Source: Blastomussa wellsi (lineage: Eukaryota > Cnidaria > Anthozoa > Scleractinia > Plerogyridae). From it: 64,000 nt of DNA. Below are positions 1-13,753 of this stretch, piece after piece. The DNA is taken from positions 2,400,269-2,464,268 of the forward strand of contig OX393573.1 in the NCBI GenBank assembly GCA_947652115.1, read 5' to 3'. The position numbers and the translations under genes are program-made. Each line of letters starts with the position of its first letter. The first letter of the stretch is position 1. Below the pieces are notes generated by a model. It was not told the DNA's origin and did no database searches. It was given only the letters and a program-made list of their open reading frames with translations.

Positions 1-1732
1 ACTTCTAGGTTAATTAACAAGCCGTAAATATATCTTCTCAGAATAGTACATATACCCCTTAATACGTAAAAACTAGTGACATGGCAATAAAAAAATTTAA
101 ACGACCACAAAAAAAAAAAAGATTTTTATGCGAAATCTTTTGTGCATGTGCAAAACATGGAAACCTGTAGAGACAGATTTAATACGTAGTGTAACTGCTA
201 ATCTAACCGGTAAGTAAAACTCTTTATTTAGCTTTATAGTTTCCGTTGGGCAGTAAATAATGAATTCTTCCGCTCCAGCCCAGACTTTGTTTGAAATCTA
301 GCTAATGAGGCCAAATTTAAAATAAAAGGATTAAATCTATTAACAAAAATTTAAAGCCGCTTTGTCGTAAGGATACCTCAACAAGGAAACCATTAGTTGA
401 AGACAGATCTTCACAGATGATTAATTACAGTACCTCTTTTTTTCTTGTGTATTAATACAAATCGAAGATGCAAACGACATTGAGCGTGTCTGCTCCGTGC
501 CCTTACACACGTCTATCCTAATCGTGAAGGCTTAGTAGAAGAACCGTGGGTGTGGACGTTTTCCCTGAACGGTACGTTACCTTTAGCATGAATATTCCAT
601 CAAAATAAGTATTCGTTTTGTTGTCATTTTATTTTCTTGCTAGCATTTATGGTCAATTTTTCTTTTTATGTCGTAAAAACTGTGTTTGTTGTTCATCGTA
701 GTGTATGATTGGAAAGATAAAGTGTTATTCGTTCAGGTCTCACGAAGGAGTCACTCTGATCAACTCGTACCTCATCTTTATCTTTCCTAAACATTTCTTC
801 TGTTTTGAATAAAAGCATTTGGGGCCGAACATTTTATAGCCGGCAAAAGCGCGATTCAAAGGCAATTATTCAAAGAAAAAGTAGAAGTGCAATTTTGAAT
901 GCTTTCCGATTTCACTTTCAAAAATAAGAAATTTATACTCTTTGCGAGGTTTGAACTTGGAGTTGCATTGCAGATAAACAAATCAGACAACCAATGTGTG
1001 TGTTTAGGCCCATATATCATCAGTTCTCATATTCCGTAGAAGACGTCAATTTTGTTAGTCTCACTCGCTAACTAATCGACATGAAAACGGTGGTATAGAG
1101 TGGAACACGGTGCTGTTGCTAAAAAAATTCCCGATAAATCAGTTCAAAGTAAACATCTTTTAATTTATTCTAGTACTCGAACAAAAAGTCGCTTTCAGAG
1201 TTTTCTTTGTCACTCAGTCAAACGTAAAACTACTTTCAAAATTGAAGAAACATCTACAGAAGAAAAACACAGAAGACGTAATAACAAATCGAAAATGCAA
1301 CAGATAAATACGATTAGGGAAGTTTGACATGGACTGTACATAGGAAGGCAACGTGGCCGAGTGCCATAGCGCTGGTGCTGTGATCGGGAGGTCTCAAGTC
1401 AAGTTCTGTCAAGGCCTCCGCCTTGCTACCACAGCGGGATTTGTTTCTCGGTATGTAGTAATCCCGAGTTGAAATCCTCGGGCACGCCTTGTAAATAGCG
1501 CTAATTAAGCTGAGTGTTTATGAAGCTTAGTGCAGGACCACTATTTCTTTTTGCATACGACATACAAACTTAATTCTTTTTAAACAAATGGCCATTCTTT
1601 TCTTCAAGGTGTACGTCTATGCGTGGCATAGGTAACATTTCTATTGTAAATACAACAACAAGTAGAACTAGAATGCCGAAATAAATTCTACATCCAGTCG
1701 GACACCTCATTGTTTTGCTTTTTTTTTTCAAG
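1..1732. other. Upstream flank of the PRDM14-like gene, no supported gene
   Basis: I see no open frame with a recognisable domain on either strand. The tract just before position 1733 is pyrimidine-rich and ends in AG, which looks like a splice acceptor. A 5' untranslated exon of the PRDM14-like gene may therefore lie here, but I cannot place it. A tRNA-like repeat lies at about 1352-1530. Confidence 0.5.
1352..1530 (+). repeat. tRNA-derived SINE-like repeat
   Basis: The segment begins with a tRNA A-box-like GTGGCCGAGTG. It has a degenerate B-box-like stretch about 50 bases later, then a non-tRNA body. This is SINE head architecture. The cloverleaf does not close, so it is not a functional tRNA gene. 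Confidence 0.45.
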
Positions 1733-1900
1733 ATGTCTAACACATGGACCAAAACGCGAATTAATTTTTCACAAGAAGAACTAGAAGTAGCACTTTACGG
1801 CCAGGGCGGTACTTCCATGTATGAAAATGCAGGTACGTTTTCTCGTGGCGTTAACAAACTGTTAGGTGTATAGAGTAGATTAATTTATAAACCACTCTAT

Positions 1901-1932
<32 letters not shown>

Positions 1933-1979
1933 TTAGCGAATAGTCAAAAGGCTCAGCGGAGTTGACTATCGCTCATAGG

Positions 1980-2011
<32 letters not shown>

Positions 2012-4480
2012 GAAACCCTAAAGGGTTACATTCCAAAAGCTACAATTTTTAAATATTTTTTTGAGCCCAAAATCAAGAAAAATCTTGCATTCAAAGATCA
2101 AAGGCGCGCGATCGTTTTCTATCGGCGAATAGCCGGAAAACAGTGGGAGAAGCAATCAGATTCACGGATTTCCAATAGAACATAGCTGAGTTTCTACTAA
2201 CAAGCTTTATAAAATAACTGAGATACTACGCGCGCTCTCATTGGTTGATAGGTGTGTTTAGATGAGAGTATGTATACGTTTGTTCCGTCTTAGTTTCGTG
2301 CTTATTTAGTTGTAGTTAAGGGAGAAATTGGATCAATATGGCTCAACTTAATCGCAGATAACAGTCGCAGGGGAAGTGAAATCTGAGGTCTTGAACAGTA
2401 TCCCTACCAACTTTTTGCTACTAAAGTTTACTACTACATTTTGCGGCGATTATTTTTAATACATTTCGTACGGCTATAATGTACCTGATATCTCGTTTCA
2501 ACTGCCTTGTGGCCCACCCAGGGAAAAATCCGAATATGTGTGAGAAGTCTTCTTGGTTATGATACAGTTCGAATTCTTTTCTCGTTGAGGTAAACAAATT
2601 GCAAATGTCGGTACTACTAACATTTGCTGACTTTTTCCGTTAAGGTTGTTTTTCTGGTCAGTCGCTGCCACATGATCTAAGGTTGCTGAAGGTCTCGAGC
2701 TATGGAAACCTGCGCTTTGGCGTTTTCTGCGGTCAGCTGGGTATCAAGAAGGGCATGCGCTTTGGCCCATACACAGGCAGCATTGTCTGTCCAGACCGAA
2801 TGCCCGCAAGTTCTGTTCAAAAAGAATTTTTATGGGAGGTAAGGGATAGTCGATTTTTTTCATTGCAAAGACATCAACTTAGATATGGAGCTAAACCAGG
2901 TTTCTGTAGCATTTAAGCGGCTGGGAGTATTTCTGCTCCCCTGGATGGGAATGCTAGTCTATCGCAGGCTATGCCCGGCATCAACTTCGCCAGTACCCAT
3001 TTACACAGTCAAGCACTGTGGGAGAAAAAGTATTTTGCCCAAGAACAGGAAGTAGTGATATTTTTCTGTTACACAGAAATTGCATTTCGTGTAATTTTTC
3101 AACAACATTTTCCACCTTTTAATCGTGAATATCAAATATTTCCGAGTGCCCAGGTGTCTCAGCCAATCAAATTCGAGGATTTGGTAATAGACAGCCGATA
3201 ACATGCGTGCTGTGATTGGGCAATATTTTCGGGCCTTATCTGATAGTCTATTAGTTTAATATTCACACGGCTGCCTTCAGTAACTCCGTTCTTACGGCTA
3301 TTCATTTTTCTTAGATATTTACGGACGGACGCCTTCGCTACTACATAGATGGAGCGGCGAACAGCAAAAACTGGATGAAGTTTGTCAGCTGTGCACGACA
3401 TACTGGCGAGCAAAACCTGGTGCTAGTACAACAGGAATGCTATTTGTATTACGAGGCCATGCGCGAGATAACGGAGGGGGAGGAACTCAAGGTGTGGTAT
3501 GGAGACGGATATAGGGTGTTCATGGGCCTACCCCTTGGGATAAAAAATGGACCGGATGGTGAGTTATGACTATCGATGTTATAAGTAATTATTGTTTGAG
3601 AGTGTGACTTATGGTGTTACGTTGCGCTGCCCAGCATTTCTGGATCTTAACGATTAAAGTGGATCTGCAGATGTGTCGATAGTGTCAGTGTCTACATTTC
3701 CAATGAGCTGTTAAAGTGCCTATGAAGTGAATTTTTTGTGCGTTCAGTTTTAAATTCTTGTCCACACTTAGGGTGCATTCGACTGGGAAATTTTGAAACC
3801 CAGATTTCGGATTTCCCAATGCAACACAACTGGACTTTGAGAAAGAGAAAGTCTACACCAAAACCGGATTTCGCCGGATTTCAAAATCCATTATTGGGAC
3901 ATCCAAAATCTGGATTTGAAGATCCTAACCCATATATTTCCCTTCCTTTCCTTCAGATAACTCAGGCTTTTCTTGTCAGTGTTGTGGTAAAGTATTCACC
4001 TACGGATATTACCGCGACCGCCACCTCAAATACACTCGTTGCGTTGATTACGGAAACCGGAAGTTCCCTTGCCCGCAGTGCGACCGTTCCTTCGAGAAAC
4101 GTGACCGGTTACGCGTTCACATTCTTCACGTCCACGAGAAATACCGTCCACACCAGTGTACAGAATGCGGGAAGAGCTTCTCCCAGTCGTCCAGTTTGAA
4201 CAAACACGCACGGATACACAGCGGGGAGCGGCCCTACAAGTGTCCTCACTGCGTCAAGTCCTTCACGGCTTCGTCCATTCTCCGCACACACATCCGTCAG
4301 CACAGCGGCGAGAAACCATTTAAGTGCAAGTACTGTGGGCGGGCGTTCGCCTCGCATGCAGCCCATGACAGTCACGCACGTCGAAATCACATGAACCGTG
4401 TTTGTGGCACTGACTCGGACAAGGGACTTGTTAGGTTTCGCGTCTTTCATGACTTGGGTCTCAAGCCTTCTACAGACTAA
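1733..4480 (+). CDS. PRDM14: PRDM14-like SET-domain and C2H2 zinc-finger transcription regulator
   Basis: Four exons join in frame: 1733-1832, 2645-2838, 3315-3558 and 3957-4480, giving 353 aa. The N-terminus carries FSQEELEVALYG, a motif near the start of vertebrate PRDM14. The PR/SET domain (about residues 50-180) has WEIFTDGRLRYYIDG, EQNLVLVQ and VWYGD. The canonical methyltransferase NHxC motif is not apparent, as is usual in PRDM14. Five zinc fingers follow; finger 1 is the unusual CQCCGKVFTY...H-x5-C type, and the last carry TASSILRTHIRQHSGEKPFK and ASHAAHDSH, all hallmarks of PRDM14. The sixth C-terminal finger of the vertebrate protein is absent. The protein is a nuclear DNA-binding regulator; in vertebrates it controls pluripotency and germ-cell programmes, and in cnidarians a neural-progenitor role has been reported for a paralogue. 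ATG 1733 directly follows an acceptor-like tract and is preceded in frame by a stop at 1682. AATAAA lies at 4728. Orthology versus paralogy within cnidarian PRDM14 copies is unresolved. Confidence 0.9.
1900..2200 (+). repeat. Interspersed repeat family A, copy 1
   Basis: This roughly 300-base segment in intron 1 of the PRDM14-like gene recurs in reverse orientation at 38544-38970. Shared blocks include the ends near AATTAGACTAC and GAGTTTCTACTAA and an internal palindromic stretch around CTATCGGCGAATAG. It is probably a non-autonomous DNA element; no coding capacity is visible. Confidence 0.7.
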
Positions 4481-6133
4481 AGCCTAAAAGTTGTCGAGTA
4501 GTATTATAAGTACACGATAATGCTAGAGATTGGTAATTAGCACTCACTGCGCATGTCATAGCTCACGGTTGGGCCTGGCAACCATTAGTGGCAAACCTGA
4601 AGAAGACTTCCTTTCGGTCGACAGAAAAGGGAAACGAAACCCAACTGTTGACAGCAAAATTAACGTTTACATTGAATTCGTTATCGAAAACTGATTAAAA
4701 TAGATTTGCTTTGAAACTGTTGTCACCAATAAATATGCTCAAAATTACGCGCTATAACTTGGAAAGATCTGTGACCGCTGTACAGATTTTCGTTTGCCAG
4801 GCCCTGAAACGAATTTCGAACTGAAAGCAAATTATGTCTGCTATATCTGCAATACGTTATCTGAAAACAAATCATGTAAAAAATAATAGTTGCACGTTTT
4901 GCATCAACTGTGCGCACATCGGTGCACACTGGGTTCGAGATTGATAAATCCCTCCTAATTAAATAAACAGAACAAGGCCTTTCTATCGTATCTTCAAACA
5001 GTATGACTTCGTAAGATAAGAATGGAAATTAAGCGTTTGTCAGAATTGCGTCAAAAAAAAAATGAAATGAATGAGTCTACATCTTCCCTGTTGTTAGGCC
5101 TTTATACTCTGAAGAGAAAAAGTAATTTACTTCAAGTTGGCGATTTGTACCTTACACAGATGGACTACAACTGCAAATTTGGAAAAATAATAAGTTGGAC
5201 GTTACTCGATCGCAAGACACGATTTCCGAGTTGATTTTGGGTCAATGTCCGTGAAATTTGTCTTCGAATGAAACCATTCATATGAAAATGTGTTTTACCT
5301 GCACGTCGACTGTCAAATAAAACTCATTTTCACATGAAAAGGTCTCGACGAGAGACAAATTAAAGGAAATTGCCTTTTATTTAAATATAATGAATATATG
5401 AATGTAGAATGTACCATATCGGGACTTTGTTGTTTTTATAAAATATAGTTGCTAGGAGACATGCAAGTAAAATGTCCGTGAAAACAGTGTCCATGGACTT
5501 GGCTGATTAAATGTTCTGCGTGTAAAGGAAACGGAATTTTGTTGCGGAAAAAGTTGTAGCTCGTTAGGCGTAGTGTCTCAGTTCAAGCATATATACGCAA
5601 TTAACAATTTTATTCACCCATTTTATAATCAAGGTTTGGAGTCTTTAGAGCTGAACATTCAGTTAAAGTTGAATTAGTTAATAAGATTTCATTAATTTAG
5701 TTTCGGATTTGCCATCGATGCCACCGACCCGACTTCACAAAGGCAATTTCAGTTCCGTCTAACCTATTACTGTATGAGTTAAATTACAATACAGACTTCA
5801 ATATCATTATGCTATAAATACAAATAGGAGAAAAGACATATTATTGGAATTTCCTTTTATGTTATTTACCCCAGCTGCGTGATGATATTACCACAACAGT
5901 GACTTCAGCCAATGAAAAGCCTCTATTTTCTTGACCGTCATTAAAACGTTCAATTTAATTATTTTCTATTCGGAGGTGTCATTCCTAATGAAATTCAGCT
6001 GCGTTGCAAATTTTGAGAGCATTTAAAAGCAGTGAGCTGAAATTGGAAACAATATGTATTCAAAAACACCAGGACGCGGAAAAAGTGATGGTGGAAAATT
6101 CGGAGTTCTGGTTTTCAATATATATATAGCACT
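4481..6133. other. Intergenic region between the PRDM14-like and NMDA-receptor-like genes
   Basis: It is AT-rich, with no ORF showing a recognisable domain. Candidate AATAAA polyadenylation signals for the upstream gene lie at 4728-4733 and 4962-4967. A TATATATATA stretch at about 6118-6128 sits just before the next gene's start codon. Confidence 0.5.
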
Positions 6134-8359
6134 ATGACAAATTCAAAATCCCATTTAAACAGATTGTTGTTTCTTTGTATAACAATTTTGTTCGTCGTTT
6201 GCAGTTCGCTTGGAAATCTTGACATCAACGTAAGCATTTTCCTGGAAGAATCGAACTCTGATATAAAGGAAATTGTGCAAAATGCTGTTGCTCGATTCAA
6301 CAGCGAACACAATAACACTTCCCTGGAGAAACAAATCCGCCTAAATGTTAGCTTGGTCAGCTATAACCGAATGATTAACAGCATTCTTAGCCTGGAACAA
6401 GATCTTTCCAGTTCCTTACATACGGCAGTCTTTGTTCTTGTCTCGAGTCATGAGATGGTCATGTCTTCCATAATGGAAAGATATATAAATATTGTTACAA
6501 TTGGGCTTTTCCAAACGGATGGAATTCCAGCCACTCAGGTAGGAATTATTGTACTCTTAGTGTATTTATTAATTGGCATTAACCTCTGCAAAGAACTGAT
6601 TGCTTCGAGTTTTGATTTTTAACTCAGATTCCTGTTTATACTGCAACATTTCGGCTGCTGTAATGAGTTTTAGGCAAAAGCGGAGTTAACGTCTAATCGC
6701 ATCCCGTCGAATAGTCAGGGAGGAATACTATTGTGCTTTGGCTGGGACGTTTCAATACAGTGCCCACTTGTAAATTAATAGTATATTTTGTTGTTGTTTT
6801 CACTTACAAGAAAACCTCACAATAGTTTTGCCAATAGTTGGTGAATGTATCTGTGTTTTTTTAGCAAATCGTGATTAATCTTTAGCTTGGAGCTCGGGTA
6901 ACTCCGAGAGAAAATATTCTATAATTCGTTTAGTAATTCTTTAAGTTTACTTCCGATTCAAGTAACAAAATATGATTTATACAACTTCATGCAATAATTA
7001 TCTGGCGTAGACACACGAGTTCAACCAAATCAGACAGCTTTTCGGCAATTCCTAGCTTAATATGGAAGAGAAATCTTAATTTATGTTTGTATTTTGTCAA
7101 GTTAAAAAGCATTTTGTCTTTGCTACCCGCGAAGTGAGATCGAGTCTTTTTGATTATGCACCTGATTTAAAAATACATTTTTTTTCGTATTCTCGCAAAT
7201 TAAAGATATTAAAAAATGAGAGAAAAATATGAAAAAATAAAATATGTCTGAACTAGAAAGTTTCAACTCTTGAATTTCTCTGGTTAAAAAATGTAGCATG
7301 ATTTTATATCAAAGATAAAAAACCATGTAGATGGTAGTTTCAAGGGCTGTTTTTGAAAGCTAAAAGTTTTGTGACAATGCCGTTTCTTACGTGTTTCTTA
7401 TTCAAAAATTAGTCTGGCTGGCAATTTAGTTTACGACAGATCGCTCACTTGATCCGGTTGGTTTACAAAAATGCCTTATCATGCTTATGGCAGTTATCTT
7501 TGCTTGTTAAAATTGTGTCTGCACACGAACGAAGTTATATTGTGCGAGCAAATAACGCCGGTGGAAAGAAAAACAAATATTGACTACACCAACGCACAAG
7601 GTTTAGCGTCCTCTGTAAGCCGGAGAAAAAAGCTTAAGCTAAAATAGAAAATGAATTTACTGAAGACATAACCAAATGGCTCCATTTCTGTCCGTTTGTT
7701 TATATATATATTTCCTGCACTGAGTCTGATCTGTCATTCGAAATATTTCTACAAAAACTTTTTGAATACTTTGATTTTATTCGAGTATGTAAATGATTTA
7801 CGTACCCGAATAAAATCGAAGCATTAAATGCAACGTTTTCTGAAGTTCGCTCTGTAGAACCTTGTAACTAGTGTTTGGTATTCTAAATATAAACTTAGCG
7901 TAGTAAAAAATTGCCTGCCATTTTTCTGTTCTCATTCCGGTTAACACCGAATACCAAAGGTTTTCAGAACTTTTCGTGTTGAAAAGCAATTGAAAAGGAG
8001 AAAAAGGAAACGACGAGAACGTAATATCGTAAATCGTTTTTGCTGAATCCTCGCTCGCGACAGGAAGTTTTCCGTTCAGTGCATGTAATATCGATCAACA
8101 CTGCCGGACAACACTGAATCGAACTTCAAACGTTGATTGAATACGGCACGAATTTGAAGAACCGTGGCACTTTGCACATAGTCACAAAATATTGAGAGGG
8201 TCTTACCAATGACCTGATATTTAGCCCCACCTTATAAAGCATGATAGACAGTAACACGTGGGGGTTTCGAAAGGGTTTCATCCGAAGAACAAGGCTTAAA
8301 TGTTAAAGCCACGTCAGGGATATATGCAAGTAAAAGCACTTAGCTAGTCTAATTATCAG

Positions 8360-8402
<43 letters not shown>

Positions 8403-11400
8403 GAGTATAACAATATCATTTGGTTTTATCAACCTTCCGACGAAGGGCTAATGCTCGAAACGTCCGCTCTTGAATCTCTTTACGGTGGCCAATTGACATT
8501 ATCAACCCAGTTGATAAAACCAAATAATATAGTCTAATTATTAACTTAATTAGAATTTAGTTATACTGTAGCATAACTAAGATCAGACTATCGAGTTAAA
8601 TTTCCTAATCCAATTTTGTTTGAAAGGTCTAGCAGCGGACTTAAACCAGGCATATACGGCAGGGGCGGATATCCACTGCATCATTGTTTTTTGATTAATC
8701 TAGCAGCTGTCAAAAACTGCTTTTGTTAGGTATTGTAAGCAGCTTCTATTGTTTTTAAGTCTAGCTAAGTCATTACTTCAGTTGTTTAGTCTTTTTAACG
8801 TTTTGGGCTTAGGGTGGCAGACCAATCACTTTATATGTTACGAGAGCTGCAACTTCACCCTTGTTTTTCAATCGTTATCTGCAGGAGAATCCCATCGCTT
8901 TCACAAGAGTTGCTTATCCTTCGATGTTACACTATGCTTGCGCTCTGCGAGACATGGTGCAGAAAATGGGATGGCGCACAGTCAGCCTTGTGGTGTCCGC
9001 TGACACGGAAGGAAAAGTACTTGCAGAAGCTATGCTGGATTATTCAAAGAAGGAAAAATTGAATATCCAGCATATTGCTTGGATATCGAGAAGGGAAAAC
9101 ATTGCTGAGTTGAAATCGATTATCGAGCCAGCAATGACTAATGACAGCGACGCTGTTATTGTTCACATACGGGACACTCATAACGACGACCTGTTCCGAT
9201 TGGTTCAAATTCTCGGCGTCAATCGATTGAAAGCTTCCTGGGTGCTGACAGATATCACTACATACGGGGTATCAAATATTACTGTGTTACCAGCAGGATT
9301 TGTAAGAATATCTCCCTGGAAAAGTCCGGAACATGATATTATGCGGAATGCTTTGCACGATGCATTTGATCTGATTGTGTTGTCGGTGAAAGGCACAACG
9401 AAGCAAGCCTCAAGGAAAACCACTGGGGACATGCAGGGGTTACTAAGAAAGTGAGTACATACATATATATATATCTTTCATGCACCCATATGAAACTCTC
9501 TTTTTTTCGATGGTGATGAAGGGAGGAGAGGGGAGGAGGGAGGCGGAAACAATCAAAGCTTGTACTCGAGTCAGGGAAACTGTAGGAATATAAGTGTGAC
9601 AATATGTGACAGAAACCCTACCACTACTAATAATTTTTGGCATTTCCCGATTGTGTTCAGCAACTCTTGAGCAACCGTTTGCTGCTTTGAACTTGTTTCT
9701 ACGGACGGATCGAGCAATCTGAACTTTTACTTCAGTTCTAACTTTCATTTATTTTCGTAGCATGCCTGGACATTAGACGATGCATCTTCTAAGATGCATG
9801 CACCGAAAACACATCTATAAACGCGTGCTTCCACGTTCCACGTTCCACGTTCAGTGCCCTGGTTTAATAAAGTTAGGTTCTTTAATGTGCTTATACTTTT
9901 TATCCCTATCTCAGTATACCTCTTTTACGACCGGTTCGCGAATTTTTCGCCTTAAATACCCTCACAAGACTCGACGATTGGTCGACCTCTGTTGGAGAAA
10001 ACATGCGCTTGTCTGAGAAAACGGAGCGGACTTGCCAGGGTGGTCGAAATAGAACCTGCACTTCTCTGGACTAAAACAAGTTATGCTGTTTTGACATTTT
10101 TAGCCTGTGAAACCATTTAATGTGATTATTTTTTAGGAGAATGAAAGGCACATTTTTTCAAGGCAAAACATCGTTATTCGAGGATCCAGCTACAGCCAGG
10201 GGACCATTTTCCACAATGTACATTTCTAATCTAAAACAGGACCTCGATGGCCAGAAACATTGGTGGCCCATTGGCCTGAGGACATATTCAGGAATTGCAT
10301 TAGAGCCCTTCAACGCCCCCAACGGAACGGTCATTTATCCACATTTGGCTCATTCCAAGCACACTGTGCGAGTCCCTGTGATTTTGTACCCTCCGTGGGT
10401 TGAATCAGAGGAACCTAAGGACACGTTAGAAAATAACATGACGTGTCTAAAGAGGGGGTATTCCTGTTACAACAAAACTGGCATAGCAGTCAGAAAGCTT
10501 TGCTGTTTTGGATTCTCCATTGATTTATTAAAAATACTTGAACGCGAACTTGGTTTCGTGCCTGAAATTTACTTCGTTGCTGATAGTCAGTATGGCAGGT
10601 TTGACGAAAAGACAGGAAAATGGAACGGGATTGTAAATGAGCTTATGTCCGGAAGAGGTAAAAAGCCTTTTTTATATAACAGCATTGAGATAAAACGGCC
10701 ACCATATGCACACGGGTCGGGGGACGGAACGGGGGACTTGGGGGGGGGGGGGGCGCTGTGATTTCCCCCTTGCTATATTTCTGTCGTGCTCTCGTCACTT
10801 TCTTTCGCGCTTGTAAAGGAACCAAGCAAGCTGAACGCTTTTTAAGATGATCACAACCACGGATAAATTCTTGCAAACTTAAAATATAAGTTCGAGAAGA
10901 AAAAAAAACTACAAATTAAAGTGAAGCGTAATATTTCGGTGCTTTATATTTTTAGACCATACTGTCAAATGTGACAAAGGTCCTTTTTTCTTGCTTGTTT
11001 GCAAGATGTACTTTGGATTTGTAATCGTCTTATATTTTCTACATTTGTCGGCGGGAAGAGGTTTTAATGCTATGGTTTTTATTTGTTAATTAAGATACCT
11101 TTATGACACTCTTAGCGGTATGAAGTTAAAGTGATCGGTCCCTTTAATTTGTCTTGCACTATAAGTACGAAACTTGCATCTCTTCGTTGTTAATTCCGGC
11201 TGGAATCTTTTTTGCTAGTTATAGGAAACCTTGTCAAAATATTGTGCCAGTTAATTTCAATTGTTTTTAGGTGATTTGGCCTTGGACTTGGCTTTGACTG
11301 AAAAACGAGCGAAACACATTGCGTTTTCATTCCCATATCTTCCCCTCGCTCTCAACATTCTAGTGGAGAAGGAAGGAGGCTCCCAAACAGGTGAGAGACA

Positions 11401-13676
11401 TCTTAAGGTGGCTCACAACAGTTTAAAGCTTCCCGTCTTTGGCATTGTATTACAGCTAGGCTGATGACGCAGATGAAAAGTATTTAGTAAAATATTTAGT
11501 ATCTTGTAGAGTATTTATCAGGGAACAGAGCCAGGTCAAGATTGAGACAAACTCAATTGCCATGGCAACACCAGAAGAGTTCAAGGATAATCCATGTTTT
11601 ACATTTCGGGGCTAACAACTTAAAAACTACTCAGTGGAAGTTTTTTGATATATTTTCATTTAATCCACAGAAGAAACTTCTTTGCAAACTTTCACGTTAC
11701 CAGGCACCAGCCAATAGCGAAGCTCCATCTTTCTGTATATAAAAAAACACACGACCCACAATTCATTGATTCGCTCCGACGAAGGGCGAACGCTCGAAAC
11801 GAAAAAAATGACAGCTCCGAAACCTATCAACAAAATGTTTGAAAAATTTGAAGAAATTTTTACCGACCGAAATATGTAAAAAACAAAAACTTTAACGTAG
11901 TAGTTTTAAAAAAGGTAAAGTTTAGGGCAATTTTGACACCTTTTGACGTTGCCATGGAAATATAGTTCGACGTCATATGGTAACAAATTTGTTCAATGGG
12001 AAAATCTGCACACATTTATCCCAAAAGTTAACTTTCAGCGTTATTGGTGTTGCTACAATAGAATTTAGAAGACAGGGATGTGTAAACCATTATGAGCACA
12101 AAATAATTCAATTGTAATACTACAAATTTACTGCCGAGAAGAACTCCACCTTACGAACACCTCTCTAAAAAATGCAAACACTTCTACAGTTGTATTTAGC
12201 TGTATATAGGGACGTCAAACCCGACCTTAGAGAAACAAGAACGGCTCCGCGTATAACTGATCTATATTCATCTGCGCACTAAGCTCACAGGACGGATTGT
12301 CTAGCCACCAAGCTGCAAAGAGACTCCTTACATTACAATATATCCCAGTACCCACAAAACGTATCATATTAGATACCTTAGCGTGTAGTAAAAATGTCAC
12401 ATATAATAGGGGATTAATTATTCAATAAGTGTTGCATTTATCTGAAAGCCACAATGACGTGAATTCTTGTTACGATAGCTATTATCGAAGAAGTATGGAT
12501 ATCGTACTAGTTTTCTACACGCAGAGGTCATGATGGTTTTAATGTACTCCGCGCGCTTTTGTACTCTAGGGAGTTGAGTTACGTTAGCCCCTGACGGAGA
12601 CGCCCTGTGGGTTCATCACGCGCAAAGGAAGCGTCTGCATACAAACATATAAAAGCTTAGAGTCGAGTAGGACGATAAAATTAATACGTGTTTTATTGCC
12701 CGCATAGGTGTGCAGTGGTACTCGTGGTTGAAGCCATTTGACGTCAGCTTGTGGCTAACTATAATTGGAACATGTAACGTTATTTTGCTGGTAATTTGGT
12801 GGCTGGATAGAAAAAGTCCCACGGGATATTATCGCATTCTTAAGGAAAGTGATGACCTTCAAGATGGATTTACAATGCTTGGTTTGTACGACTAATCAGT
12901 GAACTGAAAATGGTTAAGGATGGCGGTTTCTTTTTTTTTCTTTTTTGTCGTGAAAAAAAATATAAAAAAATAAAACGATTATTACCAAAAATATAAGTTG
13001 CTTTCCCAGGAATTTTCAGTAATAATGACCAAATATCTAGTGACTTTTTAAAAAGAAACAAAATGTCAGAGTTAATATGAATTGGGTAGACTGCTTGCAT
13101 GAACTCTTGCGATTTTTAGAAGCCAACCATCTCGATCCTTTTGAGCTTAGAATTCTAAAACGTGATTAGATTGCTAATTCGTAGACAGACTTATTTTACA
13201 AACGATTACAGCGTGGGGTATAGAACCGTGAGTCTTCATGTTTTTGTGTTGTATTCATGTGCTTATCTCAACCTTGTTGCACAAACGGTGACACCTGAAT
13301 TACTTGAGGCGAGAGAGTAACCTGCACCAAATACGCCAGAGTTCATAGGAATATCTGACTCATTCAACACCAAACTACAGTTTGTAGCCCAGACAATAAT
13401 AAAAATCAACCTTTATTGAGAAATAAAACTCGAATCTTACATGCATCCATGTGGAACTTATTACAATATTTATTATATAAAGTAATAATACTAATAACAA
13501 AAATAACTTACTTACATAATAGAAGTAAAAATTAGATAATTGATAATAGAAGTAGCCCAGACAATTGATGATGTTTTGTTATTGACACTGCACAATTATA
13601 TTGATAGATAAAATAAACATTTTCTTGTATGTCAAGACACATAGAAATCGCTTCTAAATAAACATTTTTGCAAATG

Positions 13677-13753
<77 letters not shown>

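Noticed and set aside
1352..1440. Possible tRNA-Leu gene
   Set aside because: Only box-like motifs are present; the acceptor stem and anticodon arm do not pair, so it fits a SINE head.
4109..4450. 113-codon minus-strand ORF
   Set aside because: It is the antisense shadow of the PRDM14-like zinc-finger exon, whose reading frame is clearly conserved.
9339..9748. Minus-strand ORFs of 87 and 101 codons
   Set aside because: They overlap an exon and intron of the NMDA-receptor-like gene and resemble no known protein.
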